This document shows, one piece after another, positions 51,411 to 63,815 of a stretch of 64,000 nucleotides of DNA. The translations under genes and the position numbers were made by a program. The first letter of the stretch is position 1, and the number at the start of each line of letters is the position of its first letter. The stretch is from Symsagittifera roscoffensis (taxonomy: Eukaryota; Xenacoelomorpha; Acoela; Convolutidae). The stretch is from NCBI RefSeq assembly GCF_963678635.1, contig NC_087069.1:50664938-50728937 (forward strand), read 5' to 3'. The notes under the pieces were generated by a model, which did not search any database, had not been told where the DNA came from, and saw only the letters and a list, made by a program, of their open reading frames with translations.

Positions 51411-53974
51411 CTATAAGCGGTTGAAAAACGTCTATATGAAAAATTAATCCTTTCGCATATATTCTGCCCAACAAATTTCGAAAAAGTCTTAAAAACTAAA
51501 ATTAACCTAGACTTAAATAATAAGTGTTTCGGGCTCTTTTTCATTTGCCTCCACCCATCTGCAAAATTGGCTCTTGTCCAGTCCCTCCTTTCATATTTTG
51601 TGAAATTCAATATATGAAAGTCTATCTTAAACTATTTTTTCAGGTGAACAAATTTGTACAGCATTTTTCACATGCAAAATGTCATGTGAACAATTCTTGA
51701 GCAGTTTTATTTCGTAATTTTTCGAGGGGGTTGGGATACTGGAAAAGAGCCGCAAAATTTTTAGAGTAATGTTTCTGTTCACATTGTGGGGTTGTTACAA
51801 AATTTTGCACTCTGACTAATTGGGCCACTACAAACATATTTGGTTTTCATACTCTAAATGTAAAACCACTCGTTACACTAAGAAATTGATAATTATGTGA
51901 GGTGGGGGAAAAAGGAGAAAGAGCCCGGCTTCGATAGTGAAAAAATCTAATTCTGAAATTTACGAGATTCTGCGGTTGTCGATTTTGACGCCTTGACAAA
52001 AGCAGCGACTCTCTACCACAGTTGTCCTTGCATTTCAAACTTCCAAATTTCTTGCTTACTTCACATTTAAATGTGGTTGATCTTACAAAGTAGGGGCTCT
52101 TTTCATTTCCCCCTTTCAAAATACATGTTTTATGTTTTTTATTACGTGTTATTACGGCTAAATGCGTGATGTTACGCTGTAAAGTATGAAGAACAAATCT
52201 GGTCACAGTTGTCGATTTGTTCACCACGCCAAATTGCATTGCATTATGACAACTTTAATTCAGCTTATCAAAATTGAGTTTTAAGGGCGGAAGGGGGGCT
52301 GGAAAAGAACCGACGTAAGCTATGAAGATCAAATGTGTTCATAATAGCTATTTTGTTCACCACGCAAAACTTCATTACATTATGACAACGTGAAAACAGT
52401 TTTAACTTGAAATCAAATGTTGCGGGAAAGTGGAAAAGAGCCTGAAAATTAAGTTTTTCATTCTTCTTGAAAATGGTTTACAATTTTACAGTTTTTTGAC
52501 ATATTTTTGAATTAGCATAGAAAATAGCATTGAAAATTGAAATAATAATAACAAAAAAACGAAATGCAATTGAAATTTTGTCAAGTGATTTCTTCCATTT
52601 GCTCAAGGTTGCTTAAAAGTTTTGCCCAAAGCGCTCTTATTCAGAAACAAAATACCTGTGATTTTAATTGAAGTAAATTTTAGTGGCTCTTTTCCAGTCC
52701 CCCCTTCTCCCCCCTCAAAAAATTGGCTCTTTTCCAGTTCCCCCCTCTCAAATTCAATTTTGAAAAACTTATTTAACGTTGTCATATTGCAATGAAATTT
52801 GGCGTGATGAATGAACCGACAACTGTGAACAGATTTGTTCTTCATACTTTACAGCGTAACATCACGCATTTAGCCATAGTAACACGTAAAACATACATAA
52901 AACTCGGTATTTTGAAAGGAGGGAAACTGGAAAAGAGCCGAAAAGTTAAGCAACAAAACTGTTCAAGAATTTCTCAACGACATGTTGCATGTAAGAATGT
53001 AGTAAAATTTGTTCACCTGTACCCTCTGAAACGTTTTAATACAGTTTGTATCGTGAAAAAGTATTTCAAATAGATCTAATATTTTTATATCAAATAAAAT
53101 TTGACTTTCAGAAGAAATTAAGGGGAGGGGAACTTGAAAAAAGCCAAATTGATTTTTTCCCTCTTTAACCTTACTGATTTGAAATATTTTTCGCCAACTT
53201 TTTTTTGCAAATCTATCCTCTCAGAAAATCTCTTTCTGTTTTAGAGAAACCGGCCCCTCCGGGAAAAATCTTCTCATCATAAAAACAAGCAAGTAAACTG
53301 TTACGCTAGAAAAATTATTACGCTAGCTTTTAAAAATTAAGAAATAAAACTTAAGGGATGATTTTAGAGTAAAACAAAAATAATTTCTTAAGTTCTCCTA
53401 GAGTTTTTGAGCCAGAAAGAAGGTATTTTGTTAAGATGGCTCGCGTAATAATGAATTATAAACAATTTTCTTCATTTGGTTTCTCAGGTTTTTGTTAAAA
53501 GCAAAACTTCACAACAGCAAAAGAAACATCATTAGTTGAAAAACGCACAAGCTCAAAAAATTTGCCTGCAGAACTTACGTTTAATTATATAATAAAAGGT
53601 TTTTTCGTGACACCCTTTAGACGGCCAGGAGATCAAATCTCAAAAAGAGGTGCGTCAAAGAGTGGAGTTTGTAAGAAAAACCTCAAACCTCCAAAAATAC
53701 ATCACCAATTACACTTGTTACGCTTTATTCCAAGCATGAGATAAAATGAAATGAAGGTGTTAATCTATTGAAAAGAAAAAAGAGCCGTATAGCCAGACAA
53801 TTAGTTCAATTTTACCTGAGTCACCAGCTCCGCTATTGTCAGGAGGATACAAGCAAAGAAACATTTTCTTGTCAATAATTTTGGGACACTGATCATCTTT
53901 AACTTCCTTGACCTTCTTCTCTTGTGGCCACTTTGGATAGCTAGTACCATCGCGTACTTTTGTGACTCCCATGC
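51172..53974 (-). CDS. Trypsin-like (S1A) serine protease, last two exons
   Basis: Two - strand exons join in frame: 53974-53816 and 51410-51172. The first begins with a codon split giving GMGVTK (the family's GWG-T), then QCPKIIDKKMFLC with the Cys pair around 168/182, and NSGAGDS; the junction creates GDSGGPIF, the active-site serine signature. The second carries CLVAVDTST (family C-LVGV-SWG), a helical end and a stop. By family it is a secreted endopeptidase. Position 189, six before the serine, is Asn rather than Asp, and the Cys at 191 is Gly, so specificity should not be trypsin-like and one conserved disulfide is missing. The exons with the signal peptide, catalytic His and Asp should lie above 53974 but I could not find them. 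Splice sites: acceptor ATTAG, donor TCAG|GTAAAA, acceptor TTATAG. Truncated pseudogene not excluded. Confidence 0.7.
51568..51751. mobile_element. GGCTCTTTTCC-family MITE (184 bp) in the protease intron
   Basis: Perfect 8-bp duplications GCAAAATT (51560-51567 and 51752-51759). Ends GGCTCTTGTCCAGTCCC and ATACTGGAAAAGAGCC. Confidence 0.85.
51780..51930. repeat. Partial MITE of the same family
   Basis: Matches 50215-50373 (CCACTCGTTACACTAA, GTGAGGTGGGGG, GAAAGAGCC); the left end is not recognised. Confidence 0.6.
52095..52311. mobile_element. GGCTCTTTTCC-family MITE, reverse orientation
   Basis: Ends GGCTCTTTTCATTTCCCCC and GGCTGGAAAAGAACC. The interior is the reverse complement of 52725-52939 (GCGTGATGTTACGCTGTAAA here, TTTACAGCGTAACATCACGC there). 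Target duplication degraded. Confidence 0.75.
52725..52939. mobile_element. GGCTCTTTTCC-family MITE (215 bp)
   Basis: Ends GGCTCTTTTCCAGTTCCCCC and GGGAAACTGGAAAAGAGCC; flanks AAAAAATT and GAAAAGTT agree at 6 of 8. A partial second copy abuts at 52685. Confidence 0.8.
52990..53145. repeat. Partial MITE of the same family
   Basis: Holds GTTCACCTGTACC and CGTTTTAATACAGTTT as in the nested copy near 49670, and ends GGGGAACTTGAAAAAAGCC. Confidence 0.6.
53816..53974 (-). CDS. Serine protease penultimate exon
   Basis: 159 nt; encodes the region from the GWG-like GMG to the catalytic serine codon TCA. The Met at its beginning is internal, not a start. Confidence 0.7.
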
Positions 53975-55423
53975 CTAATGATTTTTTAAACCTTTTTACG
54001 ATTTTTTGAACTTTTTTGATTTTTGAGTATTCGTATGCTTTAGTAGCTAGTGTTCAACAAGTTTAGGCTCTTTCCCAGTTTTTCAAAACTTTTACAAATC
54101 TTTTTTGTTTCCGACATTTTATCACATTTTCGACCTTCTAAACACAGTTTACCAGAATATTAATAAGGCCCGCACTGAAGTTTTATGGATAAATCTATTA
54201 TAATGAATTTTTTCTGAAAAAATTTGTCTACATAATCGATTGTCGTGACAAGTTTAGCTAAGTTAATATATTTTAATTCCCTTATAAGCTATTTGTTTAA
54301 AAAATAAAAAAACCCAAAAAATCATTTAGAATCGATTATAGTCCGTTTTTTTAACTAGATTGCGAGATTGTCAAAAAAAATGAATTGATGAATAAAAACC
54401 ATAACAAAAAATTGAAATTTAGTGATATAAGAAAATATCTAACATAACTTTTCAAAAAAATTTTGAAAAAATGAAAGTAGCGCCCGAAAAAAAATAGTTT
54501 TAAACCCTTATAATTGATTTTAAATGGCTTGAGATTTTTTTGGATACTTTTGGATCCTGGGTGTTAGTCATGGCCTCATCAGTCCGCATGCCAAATTTTT
54601 TATCAATCAGAAGATGCGAACAAAAATTACTTTTTAAAAACCGCAGCTGGGGGAAAAAGGAAAGAGCCTCCACACCTCTGAAAAACTAGTGTAATCATTC
54701 TCTGGAGCTTTCTTTTTAAAACTGTAACTTTGCTGCATTCTGATCGAAAACGCATTTAATTCAAACATTCCCTAATCCACTATCCTCCTATCGCTAAGTT
54801 ATCTAGTAAAAAAGATCTAATTCTCTGGATAAATACAAAAATTACTATCAGAGATTTCTATTGAGAGCTTTGCTGCTTTCTGATTGTTCAAATTATTTTA
54901 AAAAATTCCTTAAACTCTTCTTCTTGAAAATTTTTATGAAGGTCAAACATTCTCAAACCGAAAAAAAAGACTACATAAAGACTCTATAAAATCAAGTTTC
55001 AGAAAACAACCAAAAATTTAGCATCAGGAACACGAGCTCATTTTTGGAATATGTTTAGAAAGGGGGGTTAATCAACCGTTGACATGTGATTTTTTACAAT
55101 GAAAGTTTTACAAAACAGAGTTTTTTTTTCAAACTTGCGGTTCACTTGAGAGTAGCTGAATTGAAAACCTAGTTTCAATCAAACAATTGTTCAGCCTTCC
55201 ATGAGTATTTTTGACTAGTATCTAAAAAAGATACACTAAGTCGCAACATAGAAAGGTGCATCCATATTTTGTTAGTACTGAACTTAGGGCAGCATAGAGT
55301 AATTAGCTATGTATAAGTTAAAAAACGATGTGCAAGCTATTTAGCTATGCAGGTTTGTTTGTTTTGTGGAGAGGTTATAATTCATTATCTGGGATATAAT
55401 ATACTGAAGGGGATATAAATTAC
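53975..55423. other. Region upstream of the recognised protease exons
   Basis: Expected to hold further protease exons, but none can be supported. AAGGCTCTTTCCC-like and GGAAAGAGCC ends near 54066 and 54668 suggest another degraded MITE, with AATCGATTATAG-like repeats inside. Confidence 0.4.
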
Positions 55424-55639
55424 GGCTATTTTTCCGTTCCCCCACTTCACAGGTTCATGATTTTATGGTGTAACAAGTGCTTTTACAAAGTTAATCATAA
55501 TAATGTTTATCATATACCAATCAGTTCGTATGTCAGTTTTCATATCAATCGAACGGCATTTTCTCAAGAAAAACTAAAATTTTGTGAACAAAATTTTTAC
55601 TTGTAAGTTTTTGCAGGTGAGGGAAAAGGAAAGAGAGCC
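55424..55639. mobile_element. GGCTCTTTTCC-family MITE (216 bp), diverged
   Basis: Ends GGCTATTTTTCCGTTCCCCC and GGGAAAAGGAAAGAGAGCC; flanks TAAATTAC and TTAATTAC agree at 7 of 8. Confidence 0.75.
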
Positions 55640-56034
55640 TTAATTACTGCAGGAGCTAAAATGTCGAAGATTCCATTTGTGTGTAAGAAGATGAAACCGG
55701 GTCGTTCTCTTTTCTTACATGCAAAATGCCAAGAAACAACTTTATAGCAAACTACTTTGTTTTTTTTTACTAGGAAGGAAACTGATTCACAGCCATTCTT
55801 GAGAACACTTCACAGAAAATGTGGAAAAAATGAAAAATTTATCCTCTACGACAATCAGTAGCAAATTGATCAGACCCTCAACATTATTACATAGCCTCAA
55901 AAAGTTTATAGTTCATGCTACAGAATAACTACCTAATCAAAAATTACCTCAGACTTTTCACAGAATTCAAAAAAGAATTCAACAAAATTACCTCAGACTT
56001 TTTTTTAGTGTAGGGGCAATAATTAACTAAAGAG
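55640..56034. other. Intergenic stretch, nothing recognised
   Basis: AT-rich, no ORF. Confidence 0.4.
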
Positions 56035-59000
56035 CGGTAAATGGAGACGCGTTTTGTATGTTCCATCTTGATCAGCTCAAAAAATTTTTTTAAACCAAAG
56101 GACTTAGATTAGAATGGGATAGATGAGATTTGTGTAAGGGGGTAGACGTTTCTTTGCCGTATTTCGGTGAAATTGTGCGCGCGAGTTAGATTTAGTTTCA
56201 GTGACAAAATCTACAACAACAATCCAATTCATTAACCTTCGAATTAGCTTTAAACTGATTTCCAGGCTTGTAACATAGCTGAGAAAACCATCCATTCATT
56301 AAAAAATTTCACGGCCTTAGCGGCGCATGAATATGTTTCCTGGTTAACTGCGACTGGTTTTTCGAGAGCATGATTAGCACAGTTTGGAGAAGCATCCATA
56401 CATTTTTTTTCTTCATTGTTCTAAAAGCGTCAATGTAAGAGTTCCATCGTTTGCAACTTCGGCACCAGCTTTTTCTAAAGTTGTGATATATATCAAATTG
56501 ACATCATCTCTGAGGGACTTTGAATCGATTGCGCTCATGAACTAACTACAAAATCAGGCCAGTGCAACGCCTTGCCGATATATCATGATTAGTGGTTGGC
56601 TTACTGCCAGCAGGTTTGGTCGGCCTAGTTTGTTTGTGTTCAAACCCGCTTTCAACGGTCTTTTGATGTGTTCTATATAAAGGGGGGAGGTGGAACATGA
56701 ATGTTGAGGACCAATGATAGTGTTTACAAGCGCCTGGCAACTGAAATGCCGTGGTTAATAGGGAACGGAGTTTGTTGATCAATTGGCATCAAGCTCGCAG
56801 AGATACTAGATTGCCTGAAAACTTCACTGAATTTGCGGTCCGTTTTTTCTGGTGGACAAGCTCAATGCGGACTACTCAGTCGTCAGATGTCCCTATAAAA
56901 CAAACGTGAACGAACAGATAAGAAGCAACAAGAATTGTTGGGTCAAATACTGAAGTTAAAAAATTAAAAACCGACCGCAACGTAACTAACGTATCGGTAA
57001 AAAGATTCCGTTTGAAACTGTTAAACTGCGAAGCGGTTTCAAGAATAATTGGAGCGGTAACAAGGTTTGAAGTGTTAGAAGCACTGATTATATTAGATTT
57101 AGTTGAACAAATCTGGAGTAATACCAACCAATGTCGTAAGGTTAAAACATCCAATTTCAAGAAGCTCAAAAAAACTTCGACTCAGATTTAATTCGTTTCC
57201 GGATTTTAAATGTAGCTGAGGTGATCGTCTAAAAAAACACTTCACGGCCTTAGCGGCTCAGGAAAATTTTTCCTGGTTAAGGAAGACTGTTCTTCATAGA
57301 GCGTAATTAACACAATTTGGAGAACCTTCCATGTGGATTTTTTTGCGTTGTACGTAAGCAATGTCTATTGGTACTTTTTCATAAAATTTTTGAAATCGCA
57401 ACAAATTGCGTTGGTGTAAGGGGGTGGCGAGATTCAATGCATGCTTGTTCAAAGAGTTATCGATTACATCCTACTATATATCAAAATTTTGATTTTTAAT
57501 CTTTTCCAGGAGTCATCCAAAATACATTGTAAATGTAATCATAATTGTTGTTTGCTTTCATATGACAACCTAAACGTGTAACTGCTTTCGGTGATGTCTG
57601 CAAAAGATTTTATGGATGAACACCCATAGTAGTTTGTGGAGTTTCCTCTCCATATTCTAGAAACATCCCTGTACACGCGTTCCATTGTATGGAAGTTCGG
57701 CAACTGCTTTTTGCGCCTTGCATGAGACAAAAATTATGACATCATCTCTCAGGGACTTTGAATCGGTTGCTCTCTTGAGCTAACCCAATCTTTCAGACTA
57801 CTGCAATGGATTGTCGATAGATCTTGACTAGAGGTTCGCTTACTGCCAGGAGACGCGGTCGGCCTACCTTGTTTGTAATCAAACCCGCTTTCAACGGTCT
57901 TGATTCGTTGGAGGCGTGTACAGGGCTGGAATTTCATATTGTTCCTCCGCTAGAATTTTCGAGGGATGCGTTGTATATGGAAGAGGGAACGTAGAAAATG
58001 ACTGCTGTGGGTTATTAGGATAAATAATAAAATCGACAAATGCCTGGCAGTTCAAATGCCATGCGCAATAGGGAACCAAGTTTGTTCGTCAAGTGGCATC
58101 GAGTTCGTAGACGTACTAGACTGACTGCAAATTTGATTCAATTTTCGGTCCAGCCCTTTTAGTAGCAACAAGACATACTGGGTCAAACACGGAGGGCAAA
58201 AGCCTGCTAACCGATCGCAATGTAACTAACGTGTCGGTAAAAAGATCCCATTTGAGACATTTAAAACGCGAAGCGTTTCCAGAATTTTTGGAGCGGTAAG
58301 AAGTTTTGTAGTGTTATAGGACTTCTTTAATTAGAATTTGTTTTAACGACAAACTCTGGAGTAATAAAAACCAATTTTGTAACGTTAAAATATCAGATTT
58401 CAGGAAGCTCAACAAAACTTTGACTCAGCTTTAAGTCATTTTCCAAATTTTTAAGGTAGCTGAGGTGATCGTTCAAAAAATTTTTTTGCGGCTCTAAACA
58501 GCATTTGCGGCTCTAGTTAACTACGACTGCTTGTGGAAAAGCGTGACTAGCAAAATTTGGTGTATCTTTCATGTGTTTTTTTTGTACCTCAACAATGACC
58601 ATACTTAGCATTTTTTCCTAATATTTGAAATCGCAACTTGCACCAAAACATTTTGTTTTGATTTGAAAAAATTAGGAAAAAGTACTAAGTATGGACATTG
58701 TTGTGGTAGTCACGCTCTTCCACGAACAATGTCGTTAACCACGAAAAAAAATTTCTGAGCCGCAAAAGCTGTGAATAACTTTTATGGACGATCACCTCAA
58801 CTAGATCACCTAGCGAGATTTGATAAAGGCTTGTTCCAAGAGTTATTGATAACATCCTGCAATGTTACAAACTTTTTGGTGTTTATCTTTTCCATGAGTC
58901 GTCCAAAATGCATTGTACGTTGTACTCATAACTATTTTTTGCTTTCATTTTACAAACTAAACGTGGAGCAGCTTTCGGAAGTCTCTTCGAAAAATTTTAT

Positions 59001-59110
59001 AGTTGAACACCCAAAACAATTTATGGTTGTCCGAGTTTCAAGTCCATATACTAGAAGCGTCGCTGCACAAGAGTTCCATTTTGTGGAAATTCGTTAACTA
59101 GTTTTTGCAG
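56035..59110. repeat. Degenerate tandem repeats of about 0.9-1.2 kb
   Basis: Blocks starting near 56300 and 57235 share TTCACGGCCTTAGCGGC, TCAAACCCGCTTTCAACGGT, CAGGGACTTTGAATCG-like and TATCGGTAAAAAGATTCC-like phrases in the same order; a third partial block begins near 58480, and a fourth fragment resembles 62500-62850. No protein family is recognised in the short ORFs. Confidence 0.65.
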
Positions 59111-59289
59111 CTTGCACGAAGCCACAAAATAAGCTTAAATACTTTATACCACAGGTCAACTGACCTTGAAAACTGCGGTCAGTCCATATTGCTAAGAGCC
59201 CAACATGTGCAAAATTAAGAAAAAAGATTATGTTTCAATCACCTTCTAATTTTTATTGAGTTATCACCTAAGTCGCCAATCCGTACGGA

Positions 59290-60235
59290 TTCAGTATAAA
59301 TCATCCAACACGGTATGACTTGGCGCATTCAGAAGGATACAAAAAAGGGCTGAGCATCCCACCATTCTGGCAGAAGGTAATGGCGGAACCGTCTATGGAA
59401 TGGACAAAATGGACAGCCACGATGGATATGGTCGTCCTGGCTAAAGACGGTATAGAAGTTTGAACTCGACTTTGTGCAAAAACTCCAATCAAAGAACTAA
59501 CGGAATCAATTAATGAACTGGAAATAACCGGTAAAATCGAGGCGGAAAAACGGAAACTAGACATGAGAAACCTGGAGAAAAGGTCAACTGCGAAAATCAA
59601 ACAAGAAATAGTTTGAGAAAGAGGACAACTTTGCAACAATTTCCTATGGGAAGAAGCAGATGCAAAGGTGAGAAGTTATATCTTCTTGTGTTTAGGGGTG
59701 GAAGGCCAAATGCAGCTTCAACAAAAACGACCAGGACTTGAGATACATACAAAGAGTTTATCCAGACATTGAAAGACATTTTTTGTCACAACGCGGATAA
59801 TCGCTTTCGAAAGATACAACATCATCAGCAGATAACCCCGGAAAAATGAATTTTTTCCAAGCGGATTTAACAGAGTTAGCGGCGCCGGGCGACTGCGGTG
59901 ACAGAGAAGAAGAATGGGCTTGCGACATGTTCACGGCCCATATAACTAATGCGAAAATCTTCGAAGAACTGCTAACAGAAACAAGGTCGCAACAAAGGGC
60001 CTACGAATGGGATATGAAAAGCAAAAGGGATAGAACATGATAGGACCATGAAGACCAATATATTCGTCCACCAAGCTCACCGAGATTTAAGCAAGAACCC
60101 ATGGGATTCATACAACAACGCGGAAGAGCAGCTCCAGGCATGTATTCAATCAGCAATTGTAGGCGAGGTTTGGGTTCAAGATGAAGTCATAATATTCAAC
60201 CAAGAGCAAGGGAAATTTCCCAGGGAAATCTAACG
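59290..60235 (+). pseudogene. Ty3/gypsy gag remnant
   Basis: Read across three frames: MEWTKWTATMDMVVLAKDGI, RSYIFLCLGVEGQMQL, FFVTTRI-AFERYN, ADLTELAAPGDCGDREEEWA and MFTAHITNAKIFEELL. This is a gypsy-type capsid of the kind widespread in invertebrate Mag-like elements (inference from memory). At least three frameshifts and several stops. Confidence 0.7.
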
Positions 60236-60559
60236 AATTATCTTTAAATGAACCAAAGCGGACACTGACCAGTAAAACTCAACAACTAGAGGCAAGCCAT
60301 GAATTGATTGTGTCAAGTTTAGTTAAACAATGCGTCAGGCCACAACAACCTTAGAGCTATTAGACAGACAATTTTACCGGAGCAGTCTCTAGAAGGTAAT
60401 GGGGATTGGATTCATAGCAACAGCAACCCGTGAGGACAGGAACTTAAAACCAGTCATAAGTTTTGTGAAGAAGCGAGCTTGGAACTCACTTAAGTTAGCC
60501 TACGGGGATACTGGTACACCGTCTGCAACCGCATACATGTTTAGGATGACTGTTTGCTG

Positions 60560-61533
60560 CTGAATGATCATTATACGGCAACAGCTTAGATAAATGATCA
60601 TAGACAGCCCTCACCTCACACACCCTGGTGCAGCTGCAATGCTTGACCTACGCAGGAATAATTGGGCGCAGAACAAAGTCAAAATTTATAATCATGGTTG
60701 GATAGAGAAAAGTCATTGCAAGTAGAATCAGTACCAGAAAAAAGTGAAAAAGTACAATTCGATTTAGCTGGGCCCCTCATGGATGAACTAAAAAAAAGAT
60801 GCGTACATTCTGGTCGCAATAGATAAATGGTAAAAACTTCCAACATTGAAATAGTTAGAGATACAACGGCGGACATCACAATAAAGTTTATGCAAAGATA
60901 TATTTCAAACAACGAGGTACCACGAAAATTAGGATGTGACAAGCACAAACATTCCTGGCGAAAAAAAAATAATCAAATTTTTGCAAATCAAATAACCTTA
61001 AACTTCTTTTTGCACCGGCAGACAATCAATGATCTTTTGGGGTAGATGAACGGTTGAAACAAACACCAAAACCCAGATTAGGAGTAATGCGAAGTGGCTA
61101 CACGACACCGTTCGACTTTGCGTTTACTGTAGCTGAAATAATAAAAACATTAAGAGTTACTTCGGACAGAACCACAAAAATCACTCCTTTCGAAACCCAT
61201 ATGAGACAAAAACCTAGAACACCACTTTCGAATATAGCAACAACCAAATCCCCAAAAAAACTGAACTGGGAAAATGCAGATCACCCTTGTTTAGCTCGGA
61301 ACAATCTGATGTACCCTCCATTGACAACGGAAGTGTTACACGATTTGCAATGCTGGTCGGAGAGCGAAGTAAAGGTCAAGAGGAAACTACTCCCAAATCT
61401 ACCAGATCCAAGAAACGCCGAAATCCAAAGGGAAAAAGGAATGTCATCGAGTGAGGGATCTTTAAATCGAAAGTTTAAAGGAATGCAAGCACAGCTAGAT
61501 CCGAACACTGGTCGTTTTGAGCTGGTTGCATAA
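60560..61533 (+). pseudogene. Ty3/gypsy integrase remnant
   Basis: Starts with HTPGAAAMLDLRRNNW-like zinc-module sequence, then EKVQFDLAGPLMDEL (first catalytic Asp), AYILVAIDKW, TTADITIKFMQRYISNNEVP and RKLGCDKH (second Asp position), a broken third part, and the last ORF (61054-61533) with TPFETHMRQKPRTPLSNIAT and a C-terminal tail. Frameshifts separate the parts. The protease and reverse transcriptase expected between gag and integrase are missing, so the copy is internally deleted as well as decayed. Confidence 0.75.
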
Positions 61534-63815
61534 ACAACTCTTCTCTAAAACCTGGAATTCTTTTTTGACCCAATTTCCTGTTCTATCTTTTGCTGATTGG
61601 TTTCCTTTCAGGGTTAGAGCCAACGGAAATATAATTTGACGAAAAACTTCCATAATGCTGCATGATTCTGCATGTTTTTGTCAGCTTTTTTCGACAACAC
61701 CGTTGAGCATAAACTGGCTTTTTATCGTTGGAAGTAGGTACTCTTGCTTTTTCATATTGTGAGTTGCTTCTCTGCTGCTCAAATTCATCGCAATTGAAAA
61801 TAGCAAGAGCTGTTTCCATTCGGTATTCACTTGAAGTCTATATGGGAGGCTTCCCAGACCCAACAGATTTTTTGAAGTCGGTATGTTAGTTTTCTTAACC
61901 CTATCAATCACTGATTTATCCTCTAGCTGAAAAAATTTAATTTTTTTGCGCTTTTGTTGCCTAGGTAAAATTCAAGCTGAGTAATTATCTAAGCAGCGTG
62001 CTCAGTGCTGTTCGAAAGTACTTTAAGCTCATCAGTTTTCAAAGGAATTTCGTGCAAAAACAATTAGATGTTTGAACTTTAGTTTCCTTTTTAATTGTTC
62101 GGTCCTGAGCTGTCAAATGAGGTTATGGAGCTTTCAAGTTTCTGTTGAAATCCATTCATAGCTAGGGAAAGTTTGTTCAGTTGTTGACATCAAGGTGAAT
62201 TGTATCAAAAATTTGGAGAACTAATCTTGATTTTGAGAGTCAGATTAAATTCTCGATACAACTAATTCTCGACAGATTAAACTGACAACAAGAAAAACAT
62301 GTTATAATTTCTTGCAGACTGCAATCGACTATCGACCGTTGTCATACGAGCAATCCTACTCTTATCTGACTGAAATTTTCTATATTGTGGTCGATGAAAA
62401 CTTGATTTGGCCAACAGGCTCAAATAAATTGAAAAGATAACGACGAAACCACTTGTTTTCCGAGAAGGCTAAAGGGTGAAAAAATTTGAATCTAAAAACA
62501 AGGTTTTTGTTTGCTTTTTTTTATTTCGAATTTTTGAACAACATAGTGATAGTTTTTTTATGTGAAGAATAAGACCATAGATATAATTTTTTGCTTTGTA
62601 CGTAAACAAGTTTATACCTGGTATATACATTTTTAAAATTTTGAAATCGCAAAAAAAATTGTTTTGGTGTATGAGGGGCAGCCTGGTTTGATTTTTGCTT
62701 GTTCAAGTAGCTATTGATTTTATCCTGAAATAATACAATTTTGCTGTTAATCTCTTGCATGAGTTGTCCAAAACACAATGTAAGGTGTACTCTTAGCTGT
62801 TAATTGCTTTCATTTTATAAGCTTAACCTGGAACTGATTTTGAAAAAGTCCTCGCGGCGGTTTTTAAAATTGGTGGTAAAGTGTTCAAGTGGCAATTGAC
62901 TGTCGGAAATAATGAACACCATTGGTAGTAGTGAACAATGACGACGTTTCACTGGAATTCTATGAAGGGCTGCTATTTAGTAATGCCGTTACACCTAAGA
63001 TTAAAATTTATTAAATGAGACATACAGCTTTATCAACCTTGACCTGATAGCCATTAAGTTTCTAGTAGCGCTTAGTTGCGGTACTATGTAACCTGATGGG
63101 TAAGTACATTCGGATAGACTGCCCGCCGTTACGCCAAATCAGTATTAGCAACGTTGGCGGTTGCATGCGGCCGAAAACAGGGTGAGAAGAGAAAATTTTG
63201 ATTTTCATCCAATTACTGAAAAAAATTCGATAAGTTTTCACTCAACAAATTTGCTAGTCACGGTTAATAGTAACAAGGCTCCAACAGACATGACAAACAC
63301 GGTGTTGTTCTGGCTTTACCTTTCTTTCAAGCGAAAAAGTTATGCTGTAAGTGAAACAATTTGAGAAAAATTGATAATAATTTTAATGGAAAGTTTTTCG
63401 TTTTACAATTTTTGTTGGGTTGGATATTCTCTTGAAGTAGCAGGGCACAGCGTAGGCAGTAGTTTCTTGGGTTTTCCAGTCCAGTTTAATTGTTTTTGCG
63501 TTTATTAAAATCGAAAGCAGTTAAACGGCAAAAATTTGTAGAAGTTTTACCTTAACTTGGCATTGACCAATAAAGGACGCGTAACGTTTTTGGTTGAAGA
63601 TTAAGGACAAACAACTGGTATCGCCAAAAAATTTTTCTAAGAGGAATGGTTAAAAGCAGGCTAGAGCTCAGATGTTTTTCTAAAAATCTTTCGTTTCTTC
63701 GAGGAGCAGACTTTGGCCGGTGGCACTTTCGGTCGATTGCAGTTTTTTTGGCTCTGTGAACTTTTTTGTCTTTTATTGCGGGTTCCTCAACGAGCTAATT
63801 TGAGTAGTTATTCCG
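61534..63815. other. Intergenic stretch with few features
   Basis: No gene recognised. 62500-62850 resembles part of the 57340-57560 repeat (GAAATCGCAA...TTGGTGTA, then TTGTTCAA and ATCCT phrases). Confidence 0.4.

Noticed and set aside
53760-53972. 70-aa - strand ORF as a complete small protein
   Set aside because: Its end reads through a splice donor; it is an internal protease exon whose first Met is not a start.
54066-54670. A 600-bp full MITE of the GGCTCTTTTCC family
   Set aside because: The ends look related but the flanks show no 8-bp duplication and the length is three times the usual, so it is left as degraded sequence.
61054-61533. 159-aa + strand ORF as an independent gene
   Set aside because: It continues the decayed gypsy integrase (TPFETHM and following), so it is an element remnant.
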